Part shown: positions 24,331 to 32,255 of the stretch, one piece after another
How positions within the stretch are numbered: the first letter of the stretch is position 1
How the letters are laid out: the number at the start of each line of letters is the position of its first letter
Source: Candidatus Methylomirabilota bacterium
GTDB lineage: Bacteria > Methylomirabilota > Methylomirabilia > Rokubacteriales > CSP1-6
Assembly: GCA_036002485.1 (NCBI GenBank)
Contig: DASYTI010000173.1
Location: forward strand, 1-41,246
Length of the DNA stretch: 41,246 nucleotides
Direction of reading: 5' to 3'
Notes under the pieces: generated by a model
Seen by the model: only the letters and a program-made list of their open reading frames with translations
Databases searched by the model: none
What the model was told of the DNA's origin: nothing
Program-made: the position numbers and the translations under genes

Positions 24331-25400
24331 CGGTACTCCCGGGCCTGGCGAATCACCGCCGGCTGGTCGAAGCGATTGATCTCGTCGACGAGCGCGTTCG
24401 TGAAGACCTCGCTCGCGTCCACATTGCCCTGGATGAGCCCCTGCTCCTGGTAGATGGCCTTGAGACGGTTCCACTGCGCGGTCGAGGAAGATCCCCAGCG
24501 CTTGTCGTCGCGGTTGTCCACGCGCTGGGTCTCGAAGCGGGCATTGAACACGTGGATGGATTCGCGAAGGGCGCGCGCCTCGTCGGCGATCTGGGGCCGC
24601 GTCTGCGGATACATCTTCCAGTGCATGCGGACGGCCGCGGGGGGATTGGTGAGCCCGAAGAGCGTGGCCTTGGCCATGCCCCGGCCGAAGGCCACCGCCA
24701 CGTCGGGATGCTGGGCGAGGTAGTCGTCGCGGGCGATGACGACCTGACCGAGGAGATCCTTGAGGAAGGGCGCGGTGATCTCGCGGAACTGGAGCCCGAG
24801 ATTCTCCAGACCCGCCTGGAAGTCACCCCAGAGAGCCATGGCATCGATGTTCTTCTGACCGAGGGCGAGGGCGGCGGGCGCCCCGATGCCCACGGCCAGC
24901 CACTTGACGTCGCGGTCGGGGTTGAGCCCGCCCGAGGCCACGATGGCTCGGGCCACCGGGACGGCACCCGAGCTCAACGCGGAGACACCGATCGTCTTGC
25001 CTCGAAGATCCGCCGCCGTCTGGATCGGGCTGTCCTTGGGGACGACGACGCGGAAGATGGTGACGCTGTTCACCACGTAGAACGACTTCACCTTCACGCC
25101 CTTTTCGCGAGCCATCAGCGCGACCTCCGGACCCACCGTGACGAACTGGACATTGCCGGCGGCGAGCTGCTGGAGACCGGCGGTGGAGCCTTCCAGCGAG
25201 GTCACTTCCATGTCCACGCCTTCAGTGGTCCAGTAGCCGAGCGTCAACGGGATCGAGGTGTGGGCGGAGAGGGCGACCGAGATGTTCTTGGTGGTGACGG
25301 TATAGATGGCCTTCTGCCGGGGCTTGTCCTGACCGAGCGAGCCCGTCACCAGGCCCGCCACGGCCAGCACACCGAGCGTGAGGATCGATAGTCGTTTCAT
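24327..25400 (-). CDS. ABC-type substrate-binding protein, NMT1/SsuA-like (NitT/TauT group)
   Basis: This is a 357-residue secreted binding protein. A signal peptide (MKRLSILTLGVLAVAGLVTGSLG) precedes the mature domain. The order is typical of NitT/TauT receptors: SIPLTLGYWTTEGVDMEVTS; GLQQLAAGNVQFVTVGPE; DLRGKTIGVSALSSGAVPVA; NIDAMALWGDFQAGLENLG; QVVIARDDYLAQHPDVAVAF. The ligand is unknown, perhaps a sulfonate, nitrile or thiamine-precursor-like compound. It begins four bases after the TPR gene stop and lacks a clear ribosome-binding site, so translation is probably coupled. No permease or ATPase is encoded in this operon. Confidence 0.83.
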   Translation of the reverse strand: MKRLSILTLGVLAVAGLVTGSLGQDKPRQKAIYTVTTKNISVALSAHTSIPLTLGYWTTEGVDMEVTSLEGSTAGLQQLAAGNVQFVTVGPEVALMAREKGVKVKSFYVVNSVTIFRVVVPKDSPIQTAADLRGKTIGVSALSSGAVPVARAIVASGGLNPDRDVKWLAVGIGAPAALALGQKNIDAMALWGDFQAGLENLGLQFREITAPFLKDLLGQVVIARDDYLAQHPDVAVAFGRGMAKATLFGLTNPPAAVRMHWKMYPQTRPQIADEARALRESIHVFNARFETQRVDNRDDKRWGSSSTAQWNRLKAIYQEQGLIQGNVDASEVFTNALVDEINRFDQPAVIRQAREYR

Positions 25401-25404
25401 TTAC

Positions 25405-27012
25405 TTACTTGCTCGCGGCGAGGAAGGTCTTGGCCTGCTTGAGCTCGGGACGCTCCGAGTCGGCGGGGCGGGCCAGAGCCAGGAGCCTGGTGTAGAAGGT
25501 CCGCGCCTTGGCGCGGTCGCCGGAGAGCTCGGCGGCTCGCGCCACCCCGGCGATGGTCTTGAAGCGGTTCGGCGCGCGCTCGAGCGAGGCCTCGTACTCG
25601 CGCACGGCGGCCCCCGGCTGGCCGAGCTCGATCAGGAGATCTCCCAGGAGCTCGCGCGCGGTGGCGATCGGCCCCGGCGTGATGTTGTGCTTCTCGGTGG
25701 CGTCCTCGGTCTCGGCGGCCGAGCGCGCGAGCCCAAGGGCCGCCTCGTTCTGCCCTTCGGCGCGCGCCACCCAGGCCGCGGCGGCCCGGCGCTGGATCTC
25801 GACCTGCTCGGCCCAGTAGGGATCTTTCAAGGCGTCCCGGAGGGTGGCGAGCTTCTCCACGTCCGCGCGCGCCTGCGCGGCCTGACCGCTGCGGGCGGCT
25901 CCGATCGCGCGGGCGAAGTAGATCATGGACTCGGTGTGGGGGAAGCGGTTCGGCCGAGGCTCGATGGCCGCGGCCTCCGCCCAGCGTCCTCGCTCCATGG
26001 TCCAGCGCGCCTCGATGGCGGCCATGGCAAAGTGCGCGGTGGGCCGCCCCGAATCGTACTGCTTGGCCGCGAGGTCGCTCACGATGCCGCGCGCCTCGTC
26101 GACGACGCGCTTGGCCTCGGCGTCCTGCGCCTGCTGCAGGTAGGCGTACACGAGGTAATCGAGCGCGTGCATGCGGTCATCGGGATTGCCGCGGGCCTTC
26201 TCCGCCGCGGCGGCGGCGATGTTACCCTGGATGGTCTCGGGCCACATGCCGAGGAGCACGTAGGTGTGCGACGGCATGTGGAGAGCGTGCGGCACCGAGG
26301 GCGCGAACTTCGCATAGCGCCCCGCCGCCGGCACGGCCCGCTGCGCGAGCGAGGGGTAGTCGTAGGCGTGGATGATGTAGTGCGCGGCGCCGGGATGATC
26401 CGGCTGCACGGCAAAGATCTTCTCGGCGATCTCCGCGGATCGCTTCTGCTTGGCGTAGGTGCGATCGTGGGGATCGGCGGTGGCCTGAAGGGCGAGGGCG
26501 TAGAAGGCCTGCGCCTCCCGATCTTGAGGATAGCGGGTGAACACCAGCTCCATCGCCTTCTCGTAGGCGGCGGCGCGCGTGCGGTGATCGAGGCGATCCG
26601 AATCCTTGAAGAAGGCGTCCGCGGCCGCGATGTAGTCTCGCTCGCGCGGCGTGGGGTTTCCGACCGTCTTGGCCTTCTCCATCGCTTCGACGCCTCGCTT
26701 GAGGGCGGCGGGGGCCGGAGGAGACCATATCTGGTACCACTGGCTCATGGCGATGCCCCAGTAGGCGATGGCGCAGTCCGGGTCGGCCTGGGTCACGGCG
26801 GTGAAGGCCCTCGCGGACTCCAGGTACCAGAAGGAGTGCAAGATCGCCACCGCCTGATCGAAAGCCTTCTGCACCGCCGGCTTGCACGAGACCGGGAAGC
26901 TCACCTTTCCGATCCGGTCCGACGGGTCGATCCCTTGCTGTGACCATGTCGTGGGCACCGTCAGCGCCAGGACGGCCACGATCGCGACAAGCCCCACCGC
27001 AGTCTTTTTCAT
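25405..27012 (-). CDS. Secreted TPR-repeat protein
   Basis: This 535-residue protein has a signal peptide (MKKTAVGLVAIVAVLALTVPTTWSQ). An array of helical repeats follows. Recognisable helices include AVAILHSFWYLESARAFTAV, ADPDCAIAYWGIAMS and QPDHPGAAHYIIHAYDYP. The C-terminal TPR units are LLGDLLIELGQPGAAVREYE, ASLERAPNRFKTIAG and RAKARTFYTRLLALA. The HAYDYP/HMPSHTYVLLG region is conserved in a common but uncharacterised secreted TPR family of soil bacteria. It probably acts as a protein-protein scaffold in the periplasm. AAGGAGG nine bases before ATG 27012 is a strong ribosome-binding site. The two binding-protein genes follow directly. Confidence 0.82.
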   Translation of the reverse strand: MKKTAVGLVAIVAVLALTVPTTWSQQGIDPSDRIGKVSFPVSCKPAVQKAFDQAVAILHSFWYLESARAFTAVTQADPDCAIAYWGIAMSQWYQIWSPPAPAALKRGVEAMEKAKTVGNPTPRERDYIAAADAFFKDSDRLDHRTRAAAYEKAMELVFTRYPQDREAQAFYALALQATADPHDRTYAKQKRSAEIAEKIFAVQPDHPGAAHYIIHAYDYPSLAQRAVPAAGRYAKFAPSVPHALHMPSHTYVLLGMWPETIQGNIAAAAAEKARGNPDDRMHALDYLVYAYLQQAQDAEAKRVVDEARGIVSDLAAKQYDSGRPTAHFAMAAIEARWTMERGRWAEAAAIEPRPNRFPHTESMIYFARAIGAARSGQAAQARADVEKLATLRDALKDPYWAEQVEIQRRAAAAWVARAEGQNEAALGLARSAAETEDATEKHNITPGPIATARELLGDLLIELGQPGAAVREYEASLERAPNRFKTIAGVARAAELSGDRAKARTFYTRLLALARPADSERPELKQAKTFLAASK

Positions 27013-27093
27013 TCGGGTCAGCCTCCTTGGACCAAGCTCGTTGACGCGATCTTAGTGACGGCGACGACCGAAGGCAAGGCTACTCCGAGTTTC

Positions 27094-28209
27094 CTAGACG
27101 CGGAAGGAGGCGTGCTCCACTGTCCATTGCTTGAGCAGATCCGCGTCGGGCTCCTGGGCGATGCCCGGCACGCGCGAGGTGGCGACCTCGCCGCGGCCGC
27201 TCAGGACGATCTCGGGCTTGCCGATGTCGTTCTTGTAGAAGTACGACGAGGGGAAGATGTCGCCGGGATAGGTGAAGTTGGGGAGGGTGGCGAGCTCGGC
27301 GCAGATGGCGCCGCCGATGGCGCTCTCGAGCATGCCGCCGATCCAGCAGGGGATCCCGTGCTCGGCGCAGAGAGCCTGGATGTCCCTCGATGCCGTCAGA
27401 CCGCCCACGCGGGCCATCTTGATGTTGACGACCTTGCAGCTTCCTAGTCGGATGGCCGCCTGGACATGGGTCAGGCTGAGCGCGCTCTCGTCGAGGCACA
27501 CAGGCGTCTCGATCCGCTTCTGCAGGTCGGCGTGGTTGATGAGGCTCATCCCATCGTCGGCGAGGGGCTGCTCGATCATGGCCAGGCGATGGCGGTCGAG
27601 CTTGCGAAAGAGCTCGGTGTCCGCCGGCGTGTAGGCGGCGTTGCAGTCGATGTGGAAGGTGAAGTCGGGGAAGGTGGAGCGGACGGCCTCGACCATGTTC
27701 AGATCCCAGCCCGGCCGGAACTTCAGCTTGATCCGCGGGAAGCCTGCGTCGATGGCGCCCTGGATCTTCTCCATCAGGATGTCGAGGGAGTCCTGGACGC
27801 CGAAGTCCGCCCCCACCGCGACACGATCGCGGGAGCCGCCGAGGGCGCGGTGCAGGGGCAACCCGCGCCGCTTGGCGTCCAGTACCCACCACGTGATTTC
27901 CAGGGCGGCCCGGGCGAACTGGTTGCCCTTGATGAAGCCAAGGCGATCCAGGAGGTCCTGGACGGAGGCGATCTCCTGCCCGATGATGCGCGGGGCCATC
28001 AGCGCGCGGAGGGTGTGGAAGGTGCCCGTGGTGTGCTCCGCGGAGTAGGAGGGGACATACGGCGGGCAGCTTTCGCCCCACGCGTACTGCCCCTCGCTCT
28101 CCATGCGCACGAGCATGGTCTCCGTGTAGAGCTGGTCGCCGTAGGACGTGCGAAAGTTGAAGGCGAGCGGGAGCTTCACCCAGTAGATGTCGAGGCCGTC
28201 GATCTTCAT
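27094..28209 (-). CDS. Enolase-superfamily enzyme (o-succinylbenzoate synthase / N-acylamino acid racemase / muconate cycloisomerase group)
   Basis: This is a 371-residue protein. The barrel motif RIKLKF gives the Lys161-x-Lys163 base pair. Metal ligands are Asp188 (FHIDCN), Glu213 (MIEQPL) and Asp240 (CLDES). The second-side base is Lys264 in NIKMARVGG. This layout is that of the MLE subgroup, in which both Lys bases are present. The PYVPSYSAEHTTGTFH stretch of the capping domain sets substrate choice, but I cannot decide between MenC and racemase activity. No men genes lie nearby, so an N-acylamino acid or dipeptide racemase is as likely. It may head the four-gene operon to 23500 (81-base gap to the TPR gene). 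The divergent FAD oxidase gene starts 101 bases away. Confidence 0.86.
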   Translation of the reverse strand: MKIDGLDIYWVKLPLAFNFRTSYGDQLYTETMLVRMESEGQYAWGESCPPYVPSYSAEHTTGTFHTLRALMAPRIIGQEIASVQDLLDRLGFIKGNQFARAALEITWWVLDAKRRGLPLHRALGGSRDRVAVGADFGVQDSLDILMEKIQGAIDAGFPRIKLKFRPGWDLNMVEAVRSTFPDFTFHIDCNAAYTPADTELFRKLDRHRLAMIEQPLADDGMSLINHADLQKRIETPVCLDESALSLTHVQAAIRLGSCKVVNIKMARVGGLTASRDIQALCAEHGIPCWIGGMLESAIGGAICAELATLPNFTYPGDIFPSSYFYKNDIGKPEIVLSGRGEVATSRVPGIAQEPDADLLKQWTVEHASFRV

Positions 28210-28218
28210 GTGCCTGCG

Positions 28219-28247
28219 ATGGTAGTCAGAGCGCCCGTCAAATTCAA
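28219..28247 (-). promoter_or_regulatory. Probable promoter of the enolase-superfamily gene
   Basis: On the minus strand, TTGAAT (28242-28247) and TACCAT (28219-28224) are separated by exactly 17 bases, each with four of six consensus bases. The start codon lies 10 bases after the -10, so the leader would be very short. GACTACCATC is the same string seen before the IOR and cytochrome genes. Confidence 0.4.
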
Positions 28248-28310
28248 GCGGTCCCGGTTGACGGTGTGGAGGGGCTCTGGCACGATGGCGGCCACTCGAC
28301 GGAGCCACTC

Positions 28311-29459
28311 ATGACTTCCCAGAGCTTCGATCTCATCGTGATCGGCGGAGGTGTGTTCGGGCTCAGCGCGGCCTTGGCGGGCGCGCGTCGCCGCCGGCGC
28401 ACGCTCGTCGTGGATCGCCGCGTCGTGCCGAATCCGATCGCCGCCTCCTACGGCCCCTCGCGAAAGATCCGCTCCACCTATCTCGACGCCCACTACACGC
28501 GCCTGGCGCTCGAGGCCATGGCGGGCTGGCGGCGCATCGAAGCCGAGACGGGCCGGGAGCTCTATGTCGCCGTGGGCAACCTGAACGTGAGCGACGGCGG
28601 GGCGGAGGCGCACCTCGAGGAGCTCGAGCGCAACGCCCGGCGCGCCGGCGCCAAGGTCCGCTGGCTCGAGGCCGCCGACCTCCGGCGTGAGTTCCCACAG
28701 TTCCGCCCGGGGAAGCGCGCGCTCCTGGAGGAAGAGGCGGGCTTTCTCCGCGCCACGGACTGCGTGGCCGCCCTCCGGGCCCTCGGCGAGAAGGCGGGCG
28801 TCCAGTTCGCCACCGAGCGGGAGGCGGGCATCGAATCGAGCGGTGGAGGCGTCGAAGTGCGCGCAGGCGGCGCGACGTACCGCGCGCCACAGATCGTGGT
28901 CGCCGCCGGCGGCTGGTCGAAGCGGCTTTTTCCCGAGCTTGGGCGCGCCCTCTGGCAGTGCCAGCAGGGCATCATGTATCTGGAAGGCGTGCCCGCGCCG
29001 TTCTGCCGGCCCGCCTTCGTGCCCTACTCGGCCGCCGACACGGGCTTCTATGGCTTCCCCGCCGAGCCGGGCCGCGTCGGCCTCAAGCTGGCCCGGCATC
29101 TCGTCACCGATCCCATCGACGATCCCGACTTCGACCGCCGGACGACCCCATCAGGCTTTGTCGAAGCCGCCACCGAGTTCGTCGGGAGCTGGTTCGGCCT
29201 CGATCCGAAGGACTACCGGGTCAGCTGCGATAGCTGCATGTACAACCTGTCCACGAGCAATGACTTCCTCCTCGACTTCCATCCGCAGTGGCCAGGCGTG
29301 TTTCTCGCCACCGCGGGATCCGGCCACGGGTTCAAGTTCGGCTCGATCCTCGGCGAGATCGTCCTCGATCGTCTGGACGGCCTCGCGAACGACCGGTGGT
29401 CGCCCCAGTTCTCCTACGCGTCTTTCCTCGCGGCGGGCTCGCGGCCCCGACTGCTCTGA
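28311..29459 (+). CDS. FAD-dependent amine oxidase, sarcosine oxidase (MSOX/MTOX)-like
   Basis: This 382-residue flavoprotein starts with the dinucleotide fold LIVIGGGVFGLSAALAGA and TLVVDRR at the end of strand two. The family landmarks SYGPSRKIRSTYLD, QIVVAAGGWSKRLFP, QQGIMYLEG, GFYGFPAEPGRVGLKLARH and LATAGSGHGFKFGSILGEI are all present. Cys309 in DSCMYNLSTSNDFLLD occupies the place of the covalent FAD cysteine of monomeric sarcosine oxidase, so the flavin is probably covalently bound. It oxidises a secondary amine or N-methyl amino acid with O2, giving H2O2. GGAG six bases before ATG 28311 decides the start. It is divergent from the enolase-superfamily gene and convergent with the CoA transferase gene. 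Confidence 0.9.
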   Translation: MTSQSFDLIVIGGGVFGLSAALAGARRRRRTLVVDRRVVPNPIAASYGPSRKIRSTYLDAHYTRLALEAMAGWRRIEAETGRELYVAVGNLNVSDGGAEAHLEELERNARRAGAKVRWLEAADLRREFPQFRPGKRALLEEEAGFLRATDCVAALRALGEKAGVQFATEREAGIESSGGGVEVRAGGATYRAPQIVVAAGGWSKRLFPELGRALWQCQQGIMYLEGVPAPFCRPAFVPYSAADTGFYGFPAEPGRVGLKLARHLVTDPIDDPDFDRRTTPSGFVEAATEFVGSWFGLDPKDYRVSCDSCMYNLSTSNDFLLDFHPQWPGVFLATAGSGHGFKFGSILGEIVLDRLDGLANDRWSPQFSYASFLAAGSRPRLL

Positions 29460-29468
29460 CCGCCGGCG

Positions 29469-30662
29469 TCACACCACGCGCGCGGCTCTGAGCTCCGCGA
29501 TCTCCGCCGGCGACATGGCGAGAAGGCCCTCGAGCACCTCGTCGGTGTGCTGGCCGAGGGGCGGTCCCGCGTGCGTGACACGGCCCGGGGTGGCGGAGAG
29601 TCGCGGAATGACCGCGGGCTGCGCGAGCGGTCCCACCTTGGACGGCACCTCGATGATGGTCTGCCGCTCTCGATAGTGCGGGTCCGCGAAGATGTCGGCC
29701 ATGCTCATGATCGGGGAATGAGGGATGTCGTGGCCCTTGAGCCCTTTGATGGCCTCGTCGAGGCGCCGCGCCTTGAACCACGCCTCGACCATTCCGAGAA
29801 TCTCCCCCATGTTGGACGCGCGCCCTTCGTGGCTCGCGTACCGCGGGTCTTTCGGCAGATCCGGCTGCCCGAGCATGACACAGAGCCGCTCGAAGAGGTG
29901 CTGGGCCGGCGTCGTGAAGACTATCCACCGCCCGTCCGACGTGGCGAAGGCGCCGCCCGGCCAGCCAGAATGCTGGATGCCGCCGCGCTCGCGCACCACG
30001 CCCTGACGGCCATAGAAAGTGGGCGTGTATTCGAGGATGCGGAAAACCGACTCGTAGAGGGCGGCATCGATCCACTGGCCTTCGCCCGTATGGTCCCGGT
30101 GGCGGAGGGCCGCCATGACGCCGAAAGCCGTGAAGAGCCCCGTCAGATAGTCGGGATAGACGGGCGTGGGTCGCGACGGCGGCCGGTCGGCGGGGCCATT
30201 GAGAAACCACGTGCCTCCGAACGCCGAGGCGATGGCGGCAAAACCGGGGCCCTGGCGGAGTGGTCCCGTCTGCCCGAAGGCCGTGATGCGCGCCATGATC
30301 AGCGACGGGCGGAGCCGGTGGAGTTCCTCCCAGCCCAGCCCCCACGATTCCAGCACACCCGGCCGGAAATTCTCGAGCACGACGTCACAGAGCGGCACGA
30401 GGCGCCGCACGATGCCCTGCCCTTGCGGCGTGCGCAGGTCGAGGGTGACGACCTTCTTTCCGCGATTGTCGACGGCATACCAGTAGTTGACTCCGTCCTC
30501 GGTGGGCCCAAGCCGGCGGAGGTCGTCACCCTTGCCCGGCAGCTCGGTCTTGATGACCTCGGCGCCGAACTCCGCCATGAGGGCGCCGCAGAAAGGGCCG
30601 GCCACGATCTGGGCCAGCTCGAGGACGCGGATGCCGGTCAGGGGCAGGGGGCCGTCGGTCAT
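29469..30662 (-). CDS. Class III CoA transferase (CaiB/BaiF/Frc family)
   Basis: This 397-residue cytoplasmic enzyme transfers CoA between acids. It starts PLTGIRVLELAQIVAGPFCGALMAEFGAEVIK, the standard first strand. LDLRTPQGQGIVRRLVPLCDVVLENFRPGVLE follows. The catalytic aspartate is Asp171 in VYPDYLTGLFTAFGVMAAL, and GEGQWIDAALYESV is the next block. The length is typical. The donor-acceptor pair is not readable; formyl-, succinyl- and mesaconyl-CoA transferases all look alike at this level. It probably activates an organic acid for the catabolic genes around it. A good -10 stands upstream (30677-30682). Confidence 0.9.
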   Translation of the reverse strand: MTDGPLPLTGIRVLELAQIVAGPFCGALMAEFGAEVIKTELPGKGDDLRRLGPTEDGVNYWYAVDNRGKKVVTLDLRTPQGQGIVRRLVPLCDVVLENFRPGVLESWGLGWEELHRLRPSLIMARITAFGQTGPLRQGPGFAAIASAFGGTWFLNGPADRPPSRPTPVYPDYLTGLFTAFGVMAALRHRDHTGEGQWIDAALYESVFRILEYTPTFYGRQGVVRERGGIQHSGWPGGAFATSDGRWIVFTTPAQHLFERLCVMLGQPDLPKDPRYASHEGRASNMGEILGMVEAWFKARRLDEAIKGLKGHDIPHSPIMSMADIFADPHYRERQTIIEVPSKVGPLAQPAVIPRLSATPGRVTHAGPPLGQHTDEVLEGLLAMSPAEIAELRAARVV

Positions 30663-30676
30663 GGCGAACGGGCGGC

Positions 30677-30682
30677 ATTGTA
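30677..30682 (-). promoter_or_regulatory. -10 element for the CoA transferase gene
   Basis: On the minus strand it reads TACAAT (five of six to consensus), 14 bases before the ATG at 30662. The matching -35 is not convincing (ACCTTG at 17-base spacing). Confidence 0.4.
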
Positions 30683-30746
30683 GCAGAACCTACGGGTGGC
30701 AAGGTCCGAGCCTGTTTCCAGACCAGGCCCTGCGAACGGCGGGACC

Positions 30747-32087
30747 TCAGCCGTTCGCGAGATGGTCCACGAGCCAGCGCGCGGTGCGCAGAAGGCGCGC
30801 GTCGCCGTGGCGCGGGCCGACCATCTGGACGCCGAGAGGAAGCTCGTTCGCGCCCTGCATGAGGGGCACGCTGATGGCGGGCATGCCGCAGAGCGTCCAC
30901 AGCGAGCAAAAGGCCGGATCTCCCGTGGAGTCGAGCCCCGCCGGCGCGGTGCCGGTGGAAGCGGGAGTCAGGATGGCGTCATAGCGCTGAGAGAAGAGCT
31001 CGGCGAATCCCTCGTGGAGCTCGGGCAGGTGGGAGAGGGCGGCCAGATAGTCGAGGGCGCGCGTCGCGCGGCCGCGCTCGATCCGCGGCCGAATCGACGC
31101 GGACAGGTGAGCGCGACCTTCGTTCCACTCCCGGGTCAGGTTCGCCGCCAGCTCGACTTCCATGATCGTCCGATGCCAGTCGAGCGCCGCGTCCACCCCG
31201 CTGGACAGCTCGATCTCTTCCACGCGATCGCCCAGGCGATCCGTCAGCTCCGCGAAGGCTTCCTGGGCATCGCCGGCCACGCGATCCCAGCGAGCGGTCT
31301 TGACGAAGGCGAACATGGGCGGCAGGGGAGGCTCCTCGGCCGCCACCTCCGCGAAGGGAATGCGCGCGCGCGGTCGTGTATCCGGATCGCGCTCGTCGTA
31401 GCCCACGAGCAGCGAAGCGAGCAGCGCGATGTCCTCGATCGTGCGCGCGAAGAGCCCGACGTGATCGAGCGTGCGAGAGATCATGAACATGCCGTGGCGC
31501 GGGATGAGGCCATGGGTCGGCTTGAAGCCATACACGCCGCAGAACGACGCCGGCCGGATGGTGGAGCCGCCCGTCTGGCTCCCCAGGGCGAGCGGCACCA
31601 TGCCGGCGGCCACGGCCGCGGCCGAGCCGCTGGAGGAGCCGCCCGGCGTGTGCGCGGGATTGTGCGGATTTCGCGTCTTGTTGGGGAAGGCGCCGGCAAA
31701 CTCCGTGGTCACCGTCTTGCCTATGATGACGGCACCCGCCCCGCGCAGCATGGACACCACCGGCGCGTCGCGCGATGGCGTGCGACCCGCGTGGAGCGGA
31801 GAGCCGTTCTCGGTCGGCATGTCCGCGGTATCGATGATGTCCTTCAGGCCCACGGGAATGCCGTGTAGCGGGCCAAGGGGCCGACCCCCGAGCCGCCATT
31901 CGTCCGCCGCGCGCGCCTGCCCGAGCGCGTACTCCGGATCCAGAAAGGCCCACGCCTCGATCCGCCCATCGGTCTCACGCACTCGGGCCAGACAAGCCTC
32001 GACCAGTTGCTCCGACGAGATCACGCCATCCCGGATCAACCGCGCCCCATCCGTAGCCGACAGCGCATACAGGTTACTCAGATCCAT
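30747..32087 (-). CDS. Amidase (amidase signature family)
   Basis: This 446-residue enzyme has the Ser-cisSer-Lys triad of the amidase signature family. Lys82 lies in GIPVGLKD, the cis-Ser (about Ser152) in TPGGSSSGSAAAVAAG, and the nucleophile Ser176 in GSQTGGSTIRPASFCG. The preceding IGKTVTTEF and the following VYGFKPTHGLIPRHGMF are canonical. It resembles AtzF/malonamidase-type and GatA-like amidases but no gatB/gatC is adjacent, so it is a catabolic amidase rather than a tRNA amidotransferase. It is cytoplasmic (no signal). It is transcribed after the TRAP genes, separated by a post-stop element, and faces the CoA transferase gene in the same direction, which suggests one degradation gene set. 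Confidence 0.9.
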   Translation of the reverse strand: MDLSNLYALSATDGARLIRDGVISSEQLVEACLARVRETDGRIEAWAFLDPEYALGQARAADEWRLGGRPLGPLHGIPVGLKDIIDTADMPTENGSPLHAGRTPSRDAPVVSMLRGAGAVIIGKTVTTEFAGAFPNKTRNPHNPAHTPGGSSSGSAAAVAAGMVPLALGSQTGGSTIRPASFCGVYGFKPTHGLIPRHGMFMISRTLDHVGLFARTIEDIALLASLLVGYDERDPDTRPRARIPFAEVAAEEPPLPPMFAFVKTARWDRVAGDAQEAFAELTDRLGDRVEEIELSSGVDAALDWHRTIMEVELAANLTREWNEGRAHLSASIRPRIERGRATRALDYLAALSHLPELHEGFAELFSQRYDAILTPASTGTAPAGLDSTGDPAFCSLWTLCGMPAISVPLMQGANELPLGVQMVGPRHGDARLLRTARWLVDHLANG

Positions 32088-32118
32088 CGAGCTTTCTCCT
32101 TCAGCGACTGAATTCTAC

Positions 32119-32228
32119 GCTCCGAGCGGCGGCTTTGCCGCCGCAATCGAAGAATTGGGGGGAGGCACGGAGGAGCGCGCCGCAGGCGCGCGACGACGGT
32201 CGGAAGGGGGGCAAAGCCCCCCTCCGAG
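32119..32228 (-). repeat. Post-stop two-hairpin element, copy 4
   Basis: Read on the minus strand it begins 27 bases after the dctM stop with CTCGGAGGGGGGCTTTG and CCCCCCTTCCGA (loop TTT). A CCGTCGTCGCGCGCCTGCGG linker with its own GCGCGC hairpin follows, then GCCTCCCCCC. The second hairpin is GCGGCGGC-AAA-GCCGCCGC. Against copies 2 and 3 (GCGCCGGC/GCCGGCGC) both arms have changed together, so pairing is preserved. It lies between dctM and the amidase gene and should separate their transcription. Confidence 0.75.
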
Positions 32229-32255
32229 TCATCGACGAAAGTCCCCCTCCGGGGA

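Noticed and set aside
25378-26943. 521-codon open frame antisense to the TPR gene
   Set aside because: Low-complexity Arg/Gly/Leu/Val product; the opposite strand carries a signal peptide and TPR repeats.
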